A DNA stretch of 64,000 nucleotides from Galbitalea sp036271795 (GTDB lineage: Bacteria > Actinomycetota > Actinomycetes > Actinomycetales > Microbacteriaceae): the NCBI GenBank assembly GCA_036271795.1, contig DATAZY010000069.1:1-64000 (forward strand), read 5' to 3'. Shown here one piece after another: positions 18,853 to 27,002 of this stretch (positions are counted from its first letter, which is position 1; each line of letters opens with the position of its first letter). The notes under the pieces are model-generated. The model worked only from the letters and a program-made list of their open reading frames with translations. It ran no database searches and had not been told where the DNA came from. A program made the translations under genes and the position numbers.

Positions 18853-18922
18853 TGACATGTTCAGGTTGACATGTCGTACTGCGCCGATCAGAATGAGCAC
18901 TGACATGTTCATTCCAACATGT
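18853..18922. promoter_or_regulatory. Two PadR-type operators in the padR/SDR divergent region
   Basis: Two copies of the spacing ATGT-8N-ACAT: 18857-18872 and 18905-18920, inside matching TGACATGTTCA starts at 18853 and 18901. ATGT-8N-ACAT is the known PadR-family operator form. Their centres are exactly 48 bp apart, close to a whole number of helical turns, which suits cooperative binding. The right copy sits about 30 bp before the SDR start and the left one about 25 bp before the padR start. Confidence 0.78.
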
Positions 18923-18950
18923 CGCTCAAGACTACCGTTGGAGATCCAAA

Positions 18951-19823
18951 GTGGCGAAGGAAAGCAAGCAGGGCGTGTTCATCACCGGGGCGTCCGGCGG
19001 AATCGGTGGAGCGGCAGCTCGAACCCTGGCCCGCCGTGGTTACCGCGTGTACGCGGGAATGCGTTCGACTTCGAAGGCGCCCAGCTTCGATGCCGATATC
19101 GACCTCATCGAAGTGGATGTCACAGAACCCGAGAGCGTGCAAGCCGCAGCGCAGGAGGTCACCGCAAGACAGGGGCGGGCCGGCTTGCGTGCCGTCATCA
19201 ACAACGCGGGGATCATCATCCAGGGACCGTTGGAACTGGTGCCGACGAGTGACCTGGTGCGGCAGTTCGCCGTTAACGTCTTCGGCCCGGCCGAAGTCAC
19301 GAGGGCATTCCTTCCGCTGCTTCGACAGGGCGCGGGTCGGCTCATCAACGTCAGCGCGCCCACGGCGCGAGTTGCGGTCCCGTTTGCCGCCCCCATCTCG
19401 GCGAGCAAGGCGGCACTCGAGTCGTTCTCCGACGCGCTGAGGGTCGAACTCGCTCCATGGAACATCCCGGTGAGCATCGTCGTGCCCGGTGCGATCGAGT
19501 CTTCGATCTTCGTGAAAGCGGGGGAGGCTTCGCAGGCAGCGATGAAGTCGGCCGATCCGCAACGGGTTGCGCTATATGTTCCCCAGTTGGAGGCGGTCGC
19601 TCGGGCTCTGGGGGCGCAGAAGTCGTCGTCGCCGCAAACCGTGGCCGACGTCATCCTCAAGATCGTTGAAGCGAAGCATCCGAGCGCACGTTACATCGCC
19701 AACTCCGATGCCAGACCTTTTGGGATGATTTCGCGCCTACCGGTTGGGCTCCGCGATCGTCTCCTTACGCGCCTATTGGGGCTCAACAACATTCCGACCG
19801 GTGAGGTCCGTAAGTCATCGTGA
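18951..19823 (+). CDS. SDR-family protein lacking the catalytic tyrosine
   Basis: A 290-residue classical short-chain dehydrogenase fold. The dinucleotide-binding TGASGGIG motif lies near residues 12-19, NNAG near residue 84, and the serine strand reads RLINVSAP. The YxxxK site is replaced by ISASK in PFAAPISASKAALESF, with ATC where Tyr is expected; the Lys is kept. Either the reaction is altered or the protein has a binding or regulatory role. The start is GTG 18951 preceded by GGAG. The gene is first of a two-gene unit under the PadR operators and is coupled to the next SDR by a GTGA overlap. Confidence 0.82.
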   Translation: MAKESKQGVFITGASGGIGGAAARTLARRGYRVYAGMRSTSKAPSFDADIDLIEVDVTEPESVQAAAQEVTARQGRAGLRAVINNAGIIIQGPLELVPTSDLVRQFAVNVFGPAEVTRAFLPLLRQGAGRLINVSAPTARVAVPFAAPISASKAALESFSDALRVELAPWNIPVSIVVPGAIESSIFVKAGEASQAAMKSADPQRVALYVPQLEAVARALGAQKSSSPQTVADVILKIVEAKHPSARYIANSDARPFGMISRLPVGLRDRLLTRLLGLNNIPTGEVRKSS

Positions 19824-20692
19824 GCCGACAGGTAGCTGTGGTGGTCGGTGCCACGAGCGGGATCGGCAAGGCAACGGCCTTACGGCTATCGAGGAACGGC
19901 ACTCGGATCCTCGCGATCGGGCGGTCGCCCGAGCGATCAATTCGCCTCATGAAGAAATTGGCCCTTGATGACGATGTCGCCGCAATCGACATGTCGACGC
20001 GGCAAGGTTGGGCTGGAGCCGCCGAATGGGTGCGAGCGAGGACCGACCACATCGACGTCCTGATAAACGCAGCGGGGGTCATGCATCCCACCAGGCAGAC
20101 AACGCCCGAGGGCTTCGAAATAAATTTCACCGTTCATCATCTGGCGCCCTTCGCCCTCACGAGCAGACTCCTGCCTCTTCTCCGCCTCGGCGGGGTTGTG
20201 GATGGGCCCGCCGGACGCACGCTTCCACGAGTGGTGAACGTGAACAGCGCCGGTCATCACATGAGCATGGCGGGCCACGCCAACCCGGTACTCGACTTTG
20301 AGGATCTTCAATCCGGGCGCGATTACAACCCGTTCCTCGCGTACAGCCGTTCGAAACTCGCAAACCTACTCTTCACCTTTGAGCTTGCCCGGCGCTACGG
20401 GGATGAGTTGGCGGTCGTCGCTGTGCATCCGGGAGTCGTCAGAACCGATATCGGGCGCAACTTCCCTCGGCTGCAGGTCGCCGTCGCACAGGTGCTGGCC
20501 ATCAGCCCGGAAACGGCCGCCCGTGACGTGGTTGGACTGGCCACCGGGACGCTGGCTGCGAATGGTCGGTACTACGACCGCGCGAGGCCCGCCCTGTCGT
20601 CGCCACCGTCGCGCGACCCGGTCGCCGCATCGCGGCTGTGGGCGGCCACCGAGGAAATGTGTGGAGAATTTGCTATCCCGAATCAGGCATAG
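19820..20692 (+). CDS. SDR-family oxidoreductase (retinol-dehydrogenase-like)
   Basis: A 290-residue short-chain dehydrogenase with a complete site: cofactor motif GATSGIGKAT at the N-terminus, INAAG instead of NNAG, the serine strand VVNVNSAGH, and YSRSK as the catalytic Tyr/Lys. The body pattern (EINFTVHHLAPFALTSRLLP, LAVVAVHPGVVRTDIGR) resembles the RDH/WWOX-like SDR group that acts on ketones or aldehydes. The substrate is unknown. GTG start overlaps the previous stop, so the two SDR proteins are probably made together and may form a mixed oligomer. Confidence 0.85.
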   Translation: MSRQVAVVVGATSGIGKATALRLSRNGTRILAIGRSPERSIRLMKKLALDDDVAAIDMSTRQGWAGAAEWVRARTDHIDVLINAAGVMHPTRQTTPEGFEINFTVHHLAPFALTSRLLPLLRLGGVVDGPAGRTLPRVVNVNSAGHHMSMAGHANPVLDFEDLQSGRDYNPFLAYSRSKLANLLFTFELARRYGDELAVVAVHPGVVRTDIGRNFPRLQVAVAQVLAISPETAARDVVGLATGTLAANGRYYDRARPALSSPPSRDPVAASRLWAATEEMCGEFAIPNQA

Positions 20693-20924
20693 TGCGCTCC
20701 GGACACCGGGTGCGAATTGCGCACACGCGAGACGGGTCCCCATCCGCAGCCGGCCCCCGTCGCGACGGCTCTAGTCCCAAACACCTTCCGGCGCGGGATT
20801 GAAAGACCCCTGTGGACATCCGCTTACCTCAGTGGGGTGCACCCGCTCCAGCGTAGTGAGGCTCACCCGCCGAACCGATCCATGATGGTGGTGCACCACC
20901 GCAACCCGAAAGCCACCACCGCTC
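20693..20924. other. Intergenic gap with a perfect 14-bp palindrome
   Basis: There is no gene in these 232 bases. The only structure I see is GGTGGTGCACCACC at 20887-20900, a perfect palindrome 25 bp before the next start, and a GGGTGCACCC palindrome near 20835. Either could be an operator or a hairpin; nothing else identifies it. Confidence 0.35.
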
Positions 20925-21548
20925 ATGTCGTTAAAAATTTCCCGCACCCGCACCCGCACCCGCCTCGGGCGATTCCCTCGACTGATCGGGATTGTCGCCG
21001 CCGCCGGGATCGGTCTCGGGTTGGCTCTCATCGGCGCGCTGCCTGCGAACGCGGCCGTGACCGACCGGTCAGTCGTGGCGACCATAACGGTCGGGTCTCA
21101 GCCCAGCGGTGTGGCGTCGACCCCGGACGGGACACACGCCTACGTCGTCAACAACGGCACCGCTGTCGTTGGATCCCGGGGAAACTCCGGAGCCGGAGCC
21201 GGAGCCGGAGGCCTCGGCCAAAGCCATCACACGTCTACTGGCGTAACCCTCAACGTCCCGTCCGTCGGACTTGACGTGCCGCTCGGCGCCCTGAACGCCG
21301 TGGATGGAGAGATCACCCCGCCCGGCTTCACCTCCGCGTACTGGGTCCGCAACTTGGCTGTTCCGGCATCCGGCGGCGCCGCCAGAACGGTATTCGTCGT
21401 CATGCACTCCCTCCGCGGCGGCGTGGCTCCCGGCAACTACCTCACCAATGTGCAAACCCAGACTTCGAAAGCGATCGTGAAAGTGGCCGGAATCGACTAC
21501 ACCGTGACCGGTTCCCAGCTGAGTTCGTCAAAGATTAACTTGCTTTAA
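20925..21548 (+). pseudogene. Truncated chimera: signal peptide, YVTN repeat, half class F sortase domain
   Basis: A 207-residue reading frame. Residues 1-43 are a Sec signal peptide (an RTRTRTR basic region, then a hydrophobic core ending LPANAA). Residues 47-77 resemble one YVTN beta-propeller blade (VVATITVGSQPSGVASTPDG...HAYVVNNG). Residues 84-97 are a Gly/Ala linker made by a tandem GGAGCC repeat. Residues 107-207 look like the first half of a class F/E sortase (VPSVGLDVPLGALN...FTSAYWVRNL...VFVVMHSLRGG). The candidate catalytic His is 161, but the frame stops before the TLxTC cysteine and Arg, so it cannot be an active sortase. I treat it as a decayed or recombined gene; a small expressed secreted protein remains possible. 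Confidence 0.55.
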
Positions 21549-21603
21549 ACAAGCAGAGCATTATCGTTCTAGCCAAGAGAACATATCCATATAGGGAGTC
21601 ACG

Positions 21604-22095
21604 ATGAGCAACGAGATCAGTAACGCCGAAGACAAAAAACCCGTGTCGCGCACAGCTCATGATGCCGCGGCGTTCACGCTGCCTGACGACATGACGACGG
21701 GCAAGGCGAGCCCCGCAAAGTCCGCCGAAGGCGACAAGCCGGTCTTCGCCTACATCGCCAGCTTGCCGCAGCCGCAACGAGGGATCGCCGAAGCGGTTGA
21801 TGCGCTGGCGGCCAAGACGCTGCCCGACCTTCACCGCGCTGTGAAGTGGGGGATGTCGTATTACGGCGTCGGCGACGGGTGGTGCTTCTGTTGTGGCGCC
21901 TTCGCTGGCCACGTCAAGCTCATGTTCATCAATGGCGCGGCGCTCGAACCAGTACCGCCGGTGACGCCGGTGGGGATGGGCAAGACGACAAGGGGTGTGG
22001 AGCCCGAGTCCGTGAGGGACCTCGACGAACGCCAGATTGCGGCGTGGATGAAACAGGTCACGTCCGTGCCGGGCGTTGGTGGCAAGAAGCGGTAG
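21604..22095 (+). CDS. DUF1801 (YdhG-like) domain protein
   Basis: A 163-residue soluble protein. After a charged, lysine-rich 40-residue leader, the DUF1801 fold runs from about residue 45: VFAYIASLPQPQRGIAEAVD, AVKWGMSYYGVGDGWCFCCG, HVKLMFINGAAL, then RDLDERQIAAWMKQVTSVPG. The domain is shared with yeast frataxin-like iron chaperone proteins; its bacterial role is unknown. SD GGGAG lies eight bases before ATG 21604. It lies alone between the sortase fragment and an IS-end remnant. Confidence 0.82.
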   Translation: MSNEISNAEDKKPVSRTAHDAAAFTLPDDMTTGKASPAKSAEGDKPVFAYIASLPQPQRGIAEAVDALAAKTLPDLHRAVKWGMSYYGVGDGWCFCCGAFAGHVKLMFINGAALEPVPPVTPVGMGKTTRGVEPESVRDLDERQIAAWMKQVTSVPGVGGKKR

Positions 22096-22214
22096 CGCCC
22101 TGGATGCGCCATCATCGTGAGCCATGACGGACGCCTGCCCGCTAATGGCGGGCCGTCGCCACCGCTCCTCGAGGAGCGCCGGCGACCACTGAACGGTGGC
22201 AAGGCGGAAATGAG

Positions 22215-22336
22215 GATCAACAGGCTCAACACGGCTCACTCCCAAACATTGCGGAAGAATTGTCAGGACGAAGCCACGACGAACTGTCAGAGATCTATTC
22301 GTCCACAACTGTCGGCGATGTATCGAGACATCACAC
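22215..22336. repeat. IS-end-like remnant, copy A (direct repeat of 46906-47024)
   Basis: The stretch from GATCAACAGGCTCAACACGG to GAGACATCACAC is roughly 70% identical over 120 bases to 46906-47024, in the same orientation. The internal AACTGTC...GATGTATCGAGACATCACA resembles the outer end of IS481-type elements found in actinobacteria (complement TGTGATGTCTCG...CCGACAGTT). No transposase remains nearby. The element family is inference from memory; the repeat pair itself is seen in the sequence. Confidence 0.5.
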
Positions 22337-22402
22337 GCAAGTATTACGAACGCTGCTATCGTGTGCGAAGACCGTACTAGAGAACTGAGGAGGTGAGGCC
22401 CA

Positions 22403-22453
22403 ATGAACGAATCGACATGGGTGCTCCTTCCTGAGGTCACAGTCGGACGATAG
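22403..22453 (+). CDS. Putative 16-residue leader peptide
   Basis: ATG at 22403 is preceded by GAGGAGGTGAGG, one of the strongest SD sequences in the window. It encodes MNESTWVLLPEVTVGR and stops at TAG 22451-22453, 44 bp ahead of the alpha/beta hydrolase gene. The stop codon lies in the loop of a GGACGA/TCGTCC hairpin (22445-22460), and a second hairpin GGGAG/CTCCC follows (22461-22484). This is the geometry of a translation-dependent leader (attenuation or ribosome-stalling control). No function beyond that is claimed. Confidence 0.5.
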   Translation: MNESTWVLLPEVTVGR

Positions 22454-22484
22454 GTCGTCCGGGAGCGCCATCCACCGCACTCCC
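22445..22484 (+). promoter_or_regulatory. Leader hairpins upstream of the alpha/beta hydrolase
   Basis: Hairpin 1 is GGACGA-TAGG-TCGTCC (22445-22460), with the leader-peptide stop codon in its loop. Hairpin 2 pairs GGGAG (22461-22465) with CTCCC (22480-22484). Both lie before the hydrolase SD (GAAAGG). There is no T-run, so translational rather than transcriptional attenuation is the better guess. Confidence 0.45.
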
Positions 22485-22497
22485 GAAAGGTACGACC

Positions 22498-23238
22498 ATG
22501 CTCTTCACCTCCGAACGCCGTCTTGACGAAAACCTCCTCGAGCGCGAATTCACCATCGACGGGATACCAGGGATTCTCTGGACGCCGCCATCCTCGCCAG
22601 CACCCCTCATACTGCTCGGCCACCCCGGCGGTCTGCAGAAGATGTACCCGCGGCTGCTGGGTCGAGCCTGGCGCTCTGCGGCCGACGGTTTCGCCACCGC
22701 CACAATCGAGCTTCCCGGGAGCGGCAATAGGACCCCGCTGGCGAATTTGGAGGAGGCTCGAGCGGACCTGCACCGGTCGCTGTCAGCAGGTGAACCGGTG
22801 GTCGAGATCACCGATCGGCTGGTTCTCCCGCTCGTCGCGAAAGCCGTCCCGGAATGGCAGATCACTCTGGACTCGCTTTTGTCCCTACCGGAGATCAGCG
22901 GCCCCGTCGGATATTCGGGTGGAATCATCGCAATCGGTATCCGCCTGGCCCTGGTCGAACCGCGGGTAGTAGCAGCAAGCCTGTTTGCGGGAAGTTTCGT
23001 ACCCCGTGCCACCTTCGACGAAGCCTCCCAGGTCACGATTCCACTGTACGTCCTGCTCCAGTGGGATGACGAAGACAACAACCGGCAACAGGCACTCGAC
23101 CTATTCGACGCATTCGGTTCCAAGGAAAAGACCCTTCAGGCCAACATGGGAGGCCACACCGGTGTCCCCCTCTTTGCCGGGGAAGACGCGGCCAGATTCT
23201 TGGTCCGACACATCGAGTCACCGACGACAGCGAAGTAG
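22498..23238 (+). CDS. Alpha/beta hydrolase
   Basis: A 246-residue alpha/beta-hydrolase. Oxyanion-loop motif GHPGG is at residues 41-45, the nucleophile elbow is GYSGG with Ser140, the acid is Asp190 or Asp191 (LQWDDED) and the base is His220 (NMGGHTG). It has no signal peptide and no large lid, the form of small cytoplasmic esterases or dienelactone-hydrolase relatives. The substrate is unknown. The leader peptide and hairpins upstream hint at inducible expression, as seen for antibiotic-modifying enzymes, but nothing in the protein proves such a role. ATG 22498 is preceded by GAAAGG. Confidence 0.82.
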   Translation: MLFTSERRLDENLLEREFTIDGIPGILWTPPSSPAPLILLGHPGGLQKMYPRLLGRAWRSAADGFATATIELPGSGNRTPLANLEEARADLHRSLSAGEPVVEITDRLVLPLVAKAVPEWQITLDSLLSLPEISGPVGYSGGIIAIGIRLALVEPRVVAASLFAGSFVPRATFDEASQVTIPLYVLLQWDDEDNNRQQALDLFDAFGSKEKTLQANMGGHTGVPLFAGEDAARFLVRHIESPTTAK

Positions 23239-23388
23239 GAAGGAAGGCGCGCGGTCAGCGGCCAGACGTTCTCTGCACCGGTGCCGCAGTGGACGGCGGG
23301 CCGAATGCAGCGAAACTGCCGGGCCGGCCCCATCAGGATCGGTTGAGAGTCATGGCACCGGCGTAACGAAAAGGAGCGGCGGCGGAGA

Positions 23389-24624
23389 TCACGGTCGGCG
23401 GTCGTGGAAGGTGCGGCGCAGGTCGCCGACCCAGGCGTCGGGGTTCTCCCATGGGATGAAGTGCCCGCCGTGGTCGTGGGCGTTGACGTTGACGTGGTTG
23501 AACCAGCTGGCCGATGGTCCGGTCGTGAAGGCGCGGACTCGCTCGTCGGTGCTGTTGACGCCGGGCGGGTTCTCGTAGCTGACGAAGGTCAGACCGACGG
23601 GAGCCTCCACAACGGGGACTCGGTCGTGCGCCGGCGCCCAGGGGTAGCGATTGGCGTTGGCGTAATACCGCATCGAGGCGGCGATCGAGTTGTTGACCCA
23701 GTAGATGGTCGCGTGGGTGAGTAGGTCGTCCGTCGTGAACACGGACTCGAGGTCGCCGTGGTTGTCGCTCCAGGCGTTCCAGCGCTCAAGCAGCCACGCC
23801 AGCAGGCCGGCGGGTGAATCGCTGAGTCCGTGGGCGAGGGTGGCGCCATCGAGCATGTGCACGGCGAGATGGGAGGCCGAGCGGTGGTCCCGTTCGATGA
23901 TGCGGGCGCGGATGTCTGGGGGCTGGTCGTCGGTGAGCGGCGCTTTCTGGGCCAGGTCCCACGCGCGGGGACCGGTGAAGAAGTCGAGCGGCAGCCCGGA
24001 GCCGATGTGGATGCCATACAGCTCGTCGGCATACTTGTGGCCGAGCTGGCTGGAGACGAGGCCGCCGATGTCGCAGCCTCCGGCCGCGTACTTCTGGTAG
24101 CCGAGGGTTTCGGTCATGAGGGTGTGCCACAGGTCGGCGACTTTCCAGAAGTTCACATCCGGAAATCCGGTGAGGGGGCCCGGGAAGCCGAAGCCGGGAA
24201 GAGATGGAACGATCACGTCGAACGCATCCTCTGGGTCACCGCCGAACGCGGCGGGATCGGCGAGCGGGTCGATCACCTTCGACCAGTGCCAGAACGTCCA
24301 TGGCCACCCGTGGGTGAGGATCAACGGGATCGGCCGAGGGCCGCGGCCGGCCTTACGCATGAAGTGCACCGGAACACCGGAGACTTTTGCGTGGTAGTGC
24401 TCGTAGGCGTTGATGGCAGCTTCCGCCTTGCGCCAGTCGTAACCGTCCCGCCAGTAGGCGACCAGCTCACCTAGGTAGCTGGCCGGGACGCCATAGGACC
24501 AGTCCTCGTTCCCCTCGTCCAGCGGTGGACGAGTTTGTGCGAGACGGTCGCGTAGGTCGTCCAGAACCTCGTCGGTCACGTGGATCGCGATGGGTTCTAT
24601 CGGAAATGGGTACGGGACGGTCAT
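23389..24624 (-). CDS. Epoxide hydrolase (EHN domain family)
   Basis: A 411-residue epoxide hydrolase of the microsomal-type alpha/beta-hydrolase family. The N-terminal EHN domain (residues 5-110) has the typical DWSYGVP and WRKAEAAINAYEHY sequence. The core has the HGWPWTFWHWSKVI oxyanion region, the nucleophile Asp185 in GGCDIGG and the His near residue 388 in AHDHGGHFIPWE. It opens epoxides to vicinal diols, probably on xenobiotic or secondary-metabolite substrates. Start ATG 24624 is preceded by GAAAGGAAA; longer in-frame starts have no SD. A TetR gene diverges from it and is the likely regulator. Confidence 0.92.
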   Translation of the reverse strand: MTVPYPFPIEPIAIHVTDEVLDDLRDRLAQTRPPLDEGNEDWSYGVPASYLGELVAYWRDGYDWRKAEAAINAYEHYHAKVSGVPVHFMRKAGRGPRPIPLILTHGWPWTFWHWSKVIDPLADPAAFGGDPEDAFDVIVPSLPGFGFPGPLTGFPDVNFWKVADLWHTLMTETLGYQKYAAGGCDIGGLVSSQLGHKYADELYGIHIGSGLPLDFFTGPRAWDLAQKAPLTDDQPPDIRARIIERDHRSASHLAVHMLDGATLAHGLSDSPAGLLAWLLERWNAWSDNHGDLESVFTTDDLLTHATIYWVNNSIAASMRYYANANRYPWAPAHDRVPVVEAPVGLTFVSYENPPGVNSTDERVRAFTTGPSASWFNHVNVNAHDHGGHFIPWENPDAWVGDLRRTFHDRRP

Positions 24625-24827
24625 GGTTTCCTTTCGAACTGGGTCATGACAGGCGCGTGACGGCCATCGGGAACGAGTGTACGTCCCCGTATTCTCACTC
24701 GACAATTCAGTGAAGCGCTCGTAGCGCTCAAGCCGTTCCTGGGCCCCTGGGGGCGCAGTCGCCGCGCCACTGATCGGAGTCCATCGCGCCGGTCGAAACC
24801 CGGCGGCGTCCGGCGATACGCTGGCGT

Positions 24828-25463
24828 ATGCCCACCGCCAGCGTGCCACACCGGGACCCCGAAGGAGCGAGGACCGCCGCGACGCGATACGGGGCAGCGC
24901 GTGAGCAGGTCATCCTTGACGCTGTGGTGGATCTGCTGGGGGAGGTTGGCTACGAAGCGTTGACGATCGACGCCGTGGCGGCCCGCGCCCATGCCAGCAA
25001 GACAACGATCTACGGACGTTGGCGAGGCAAAGCGGAGTTGGTGCGTGGCGCGGTTTCTGAGGTTGTCGGCCATGGTGCTCGCGCTGGCCGAGATGCGGCC
25101 GGGCTGCGAGACGATCTACTCGCCGCGATGGGTGAGTTGCGTTTGTACATTACCCCGCAGTTCATCGCCATGATGCGCGGCGTCGTTCACGCAATGAGTG
25201 TCGATCCGGAACTCGCGGGGCTGTTGCGACCGGTGTTCGACGATGAGGTGGCCTCACGTGAGATTGTCAATCGCGCCGTCGCCCGCGGCGAACTTGCCCG
25301 CGGCAGCCAGCGTCGGGCTGCCGCCTTGATCCATGAAGTGATCGAGGGCCAGATCCTTCGACGCCTGTTCATCAGCACAGAACCGCTCGACGAGCGGTTC
25401 GCCCGCCATGTCGTCGATGACATCCTTATGCCGCTCCTCAATCCGGCACCGTCACATCACTAG
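24828..25463 (+). CDS. TetR-family transcriptional regulator
   Basis: A 211-residue regulator. The N-terminal helix-turn-helix runs from about residue 24 (REQVILDAVVDLLGEVGYEA) through TIDAVAARAHASKTTIYGRW, the standard TetR recognition pattern. The C-terminal helical ligand pocket (75-200) is of the TetR_C type seen in AcrR-like regulators. It is divergent from the epoxide hydrolase gene with a 203-bp space between, so control of that gene is the simplest reading. I found no clear operator in the gap. Confidence 0.88.
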   Translation: MPTASVPHRDPEGARTAATRYGAAREQVILDAVVDLLGEVGYEALTIDAVAARAHASKTTIYGRWRGKAELVRGAVSEVVGHGARAGRDAAGLRDDLLAAMGELRLYITPQFIAMMRGVVHAMSVDPELAGLLRPVFDDEVASREIVNRAVARGELARGSQRRAAALIHEVIEGQILRRLFISTEPLDERFARHVVDDILMPLLNPAPSHH

Positions 25464-25571
25464 TTCAATGACAGTACGGTGGCGTACACTCGTGATTGTG
25501 CGACGCGCTATGACGGCACTTCACGTCACAGCAAGAGGCTTAAGTTGGCCACCCAAGAAAGCAGGCAAATC

Positions 25572-25991
25572 ATGCAGATAGCCAGCTTCAGCAAGGAATC
25601 CGTAGAGATTTTCACTCGAGAGTTCGAACAACTCTTTGACGCCAACGACGCCGCCGCGATGACGGCTTGTTACACGAAAGACGGTCAGATCGCGGCCGAA
25701 GGGGTGGCGCAGGTGCAGGGCCACGCCGCGATCCAACAGTTCTGGCAGTACGCGATCGACGTTGCCACCGCAGCAAAAGCACGAAGAACCATCCACTTGC
25801 AGGAAGCGTCGAGCTCCGGTGACCTTGCATACGCGCTATGCACCGTGAAGGTCGACATACCGGACGCGAACGGGACCGGCGCCCCGACGACGATCACCTC
25901 CTGGGACACGACCGTCTGGCGGCGGGACACTGACGGGGTCTGGCGAATCGTGGTCGACATCTCCGTGCACCTTCCACTCCCGACTGCCTGA
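25572..25991 (+). CDS. SnoaL/NTF2-fold protein (DUF4440-like)
   Basis: A 139-residue protein of the cone-shaped NTF2-like fold. The first helix is SKESVEIFTREFEQLFDAND, followed by AAAMTACYTKDGQIAAEGVAQ and the C-terminal sheet TTVWRRDTDGVWRIVVDISV. Members include polyketide cyclases, ketosteroid isomerases and small ligand-binding proteins; key residues for those enzymes are not evident, so no reaction is proposed. ATG 25572 is taken as start because the upstream in-frame sequence is not protein-like. It may be cotranscribed with tetR, 108 bp upstream. Confidence 0.75.
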   Translation: MQIASFSKESVEIFTREFEQLFDANDAAAMTACYTKDGQIAAEGVAQVQGHAAIQQFWQYAIDVATAAKARRTIHLQEASSSGDLAYALCTVKVDIPDANGTGAPTTITSWDTTVWRRDTDGVWRIVVDISVHLPLPTA

Positions 25992-26004
25992 GGTCGGACC
26001 CTAA

Positions 26005-26259
26005 TTTCAGACTGCGGAATCATTAGCGACGACCGAACTCTTGCATGCCGCATATGCCGAGCTTGGAGCGATGGGGTTGAACATTACCGCGGTCGATCAG
26101 AGGGTCGAAAGCACGTTGGATCGGGCAGGCGGTGGCCAGTGCTGTGTTGTCGAGCGGCACAGTGAACTGGTCGCAACCCTGACAGTGCCGCTCCCTCCAC
26201 CACGGGGTCTCATTGCTCTCACGGCCAAGGCTAGAGTCAGCAACGGGTGGGCGGCGTAA
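26005..26259 (+). pseudogene. GNAT acetyltransferase N-terminal fragment
   Basis: An open frame without a good start or SD reads ATTELLHAAYAELGAMGLNI, then QCCVVERHSELVATLTVPL and ends RVSNGWAA. This looks like the first third of a GNAT acetyltransferase, up to just before the acetyl-CoA-binding core (usually ...AWLNQLAVDP). The core is missing and the frame ends in a stop, so the gene is broken. The remaining gap up to 26413 holds nothing that I recognise. Confidence 0.5.
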
Positions 26260-26413
26260 TCACGATGCGGTGAACGCTCGTGCCTGGCCAGCGTTGCGTT
26301 CAGAATGACGGCAAGCATAATCATCCCCACGTTTCAGAACGCTCGAATGCCTGCGATTGACGACCCTGCTCTGGGACAGAATCGATGCCTATTGAGGAGC
26401 GAATGTAGCCGTC

Positions 26414-26887
26414 TCACGTCCTCGTAGAGCGGCCGAGCCATCCCGGGATGCTGGTGGCCGGCTCTGTCCCCGCCATCTGCTGGAGGCACTCGCGCAACAC
26501 CTCATAGCGCTCGTCCCCGAGTTTCTTTCGCCATTGCGCTTCCTTGCGGCGATAGAAGCGCTCGCTTTCGCCGAGCACGGCGTTCGCTCGTTCGGTGCGG
26601 GTGATCACGGATACCCGCAAGTCACGAGGATCCGCATGGCGCTCCGCAAGGCCGAGCGACTCCATCACTGATGCGGTCGTCGCGGCGGCTTGCTTGGTTA
26701 CCCCGAGCCGCCACGCGAGTTCGCTGATTGAAACCCCCTCGTCGTCGATGGCCTTCAGCGCGAACCCGTGAAGGGCGCGCATCTCGCCGAAGCCGGCGTT
26801 GCTGAGGTGGTCATGCAGCTCGTCGACGATGGTGCGGAACGACCGGATGAGCAGAAGCGGTAGTTCGTCGTCGAAGCGGTGCGCCAT
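26414..26887 (-). CDS. MarR-family transcriptional regulator
   Basis: A 157-residue winged-helix regulator if started at ATG 26887; a 169-residue version from 26923 would begin inside the operator region. The core has SISELAWRLGVTKQAAATTA as the recognition helix and the wing ADPRDLRVSVITRTERANAV, typical of MarR. Proteins of this family repress until a phenolic or oxidant ligand binds. It is divergent from the cupin gene, with a perfect 15-bp palindrome between them, so autorepression and cupin control are likely. Confidence 0.85.
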   Translation of the reverse strand: MAHRFDDELPLLLIRSFRTIVDELHDHLSNAGFGEMRALHGFALKAIDDEGVSISELAWRLGVTKQAAATTASVMESLGLAERHADPRDLRVSVITRTERANAVLGESERFYRRKEAQWRKKLGDERYEVLRECLQQMAGTEPATSIPGWLGRSTRT

Positions 26888-26939
26888 GAGCACGATTATC
26901 CAACCCTTGCGTGACATAGACAACGATGTTTACTATAAA

Positions 26940-26954
26940 GACAATGACATTGTC
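26940..26954. promoter_or_regulatory. Palindromic operator between marR and cupin genes
   Basis: GACAATG-A-CATTGTC is a perfect 7+1+7 palindrome midway between the divergent genes. It overlaps a possible cupin -35 (TTGTCG, 26950-26955). The size and symmetry fit a MarR dimer site. Confidence 0.6.
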
Positions 26955-27002
26955 GAAATTCGCATTGTTCGAATTACACCGATCTGTATCAGGAGCGTCG
27001 CC

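Noticed and set aside
20887..20900. GGTGGTGCACCACC palindrome as a specific operator
   Set aside because: It is a perfect palindrome, but there is no adjacent regulator gene and no second copy in the window; it is listed only as part of the gap.
21184..21215. Short tandem GGAGCC repeat as a phase-variable switch
   Set aside because: The unit is six bases, so changes in copy number keep the frame; it only alters a Gly-Ala linker.
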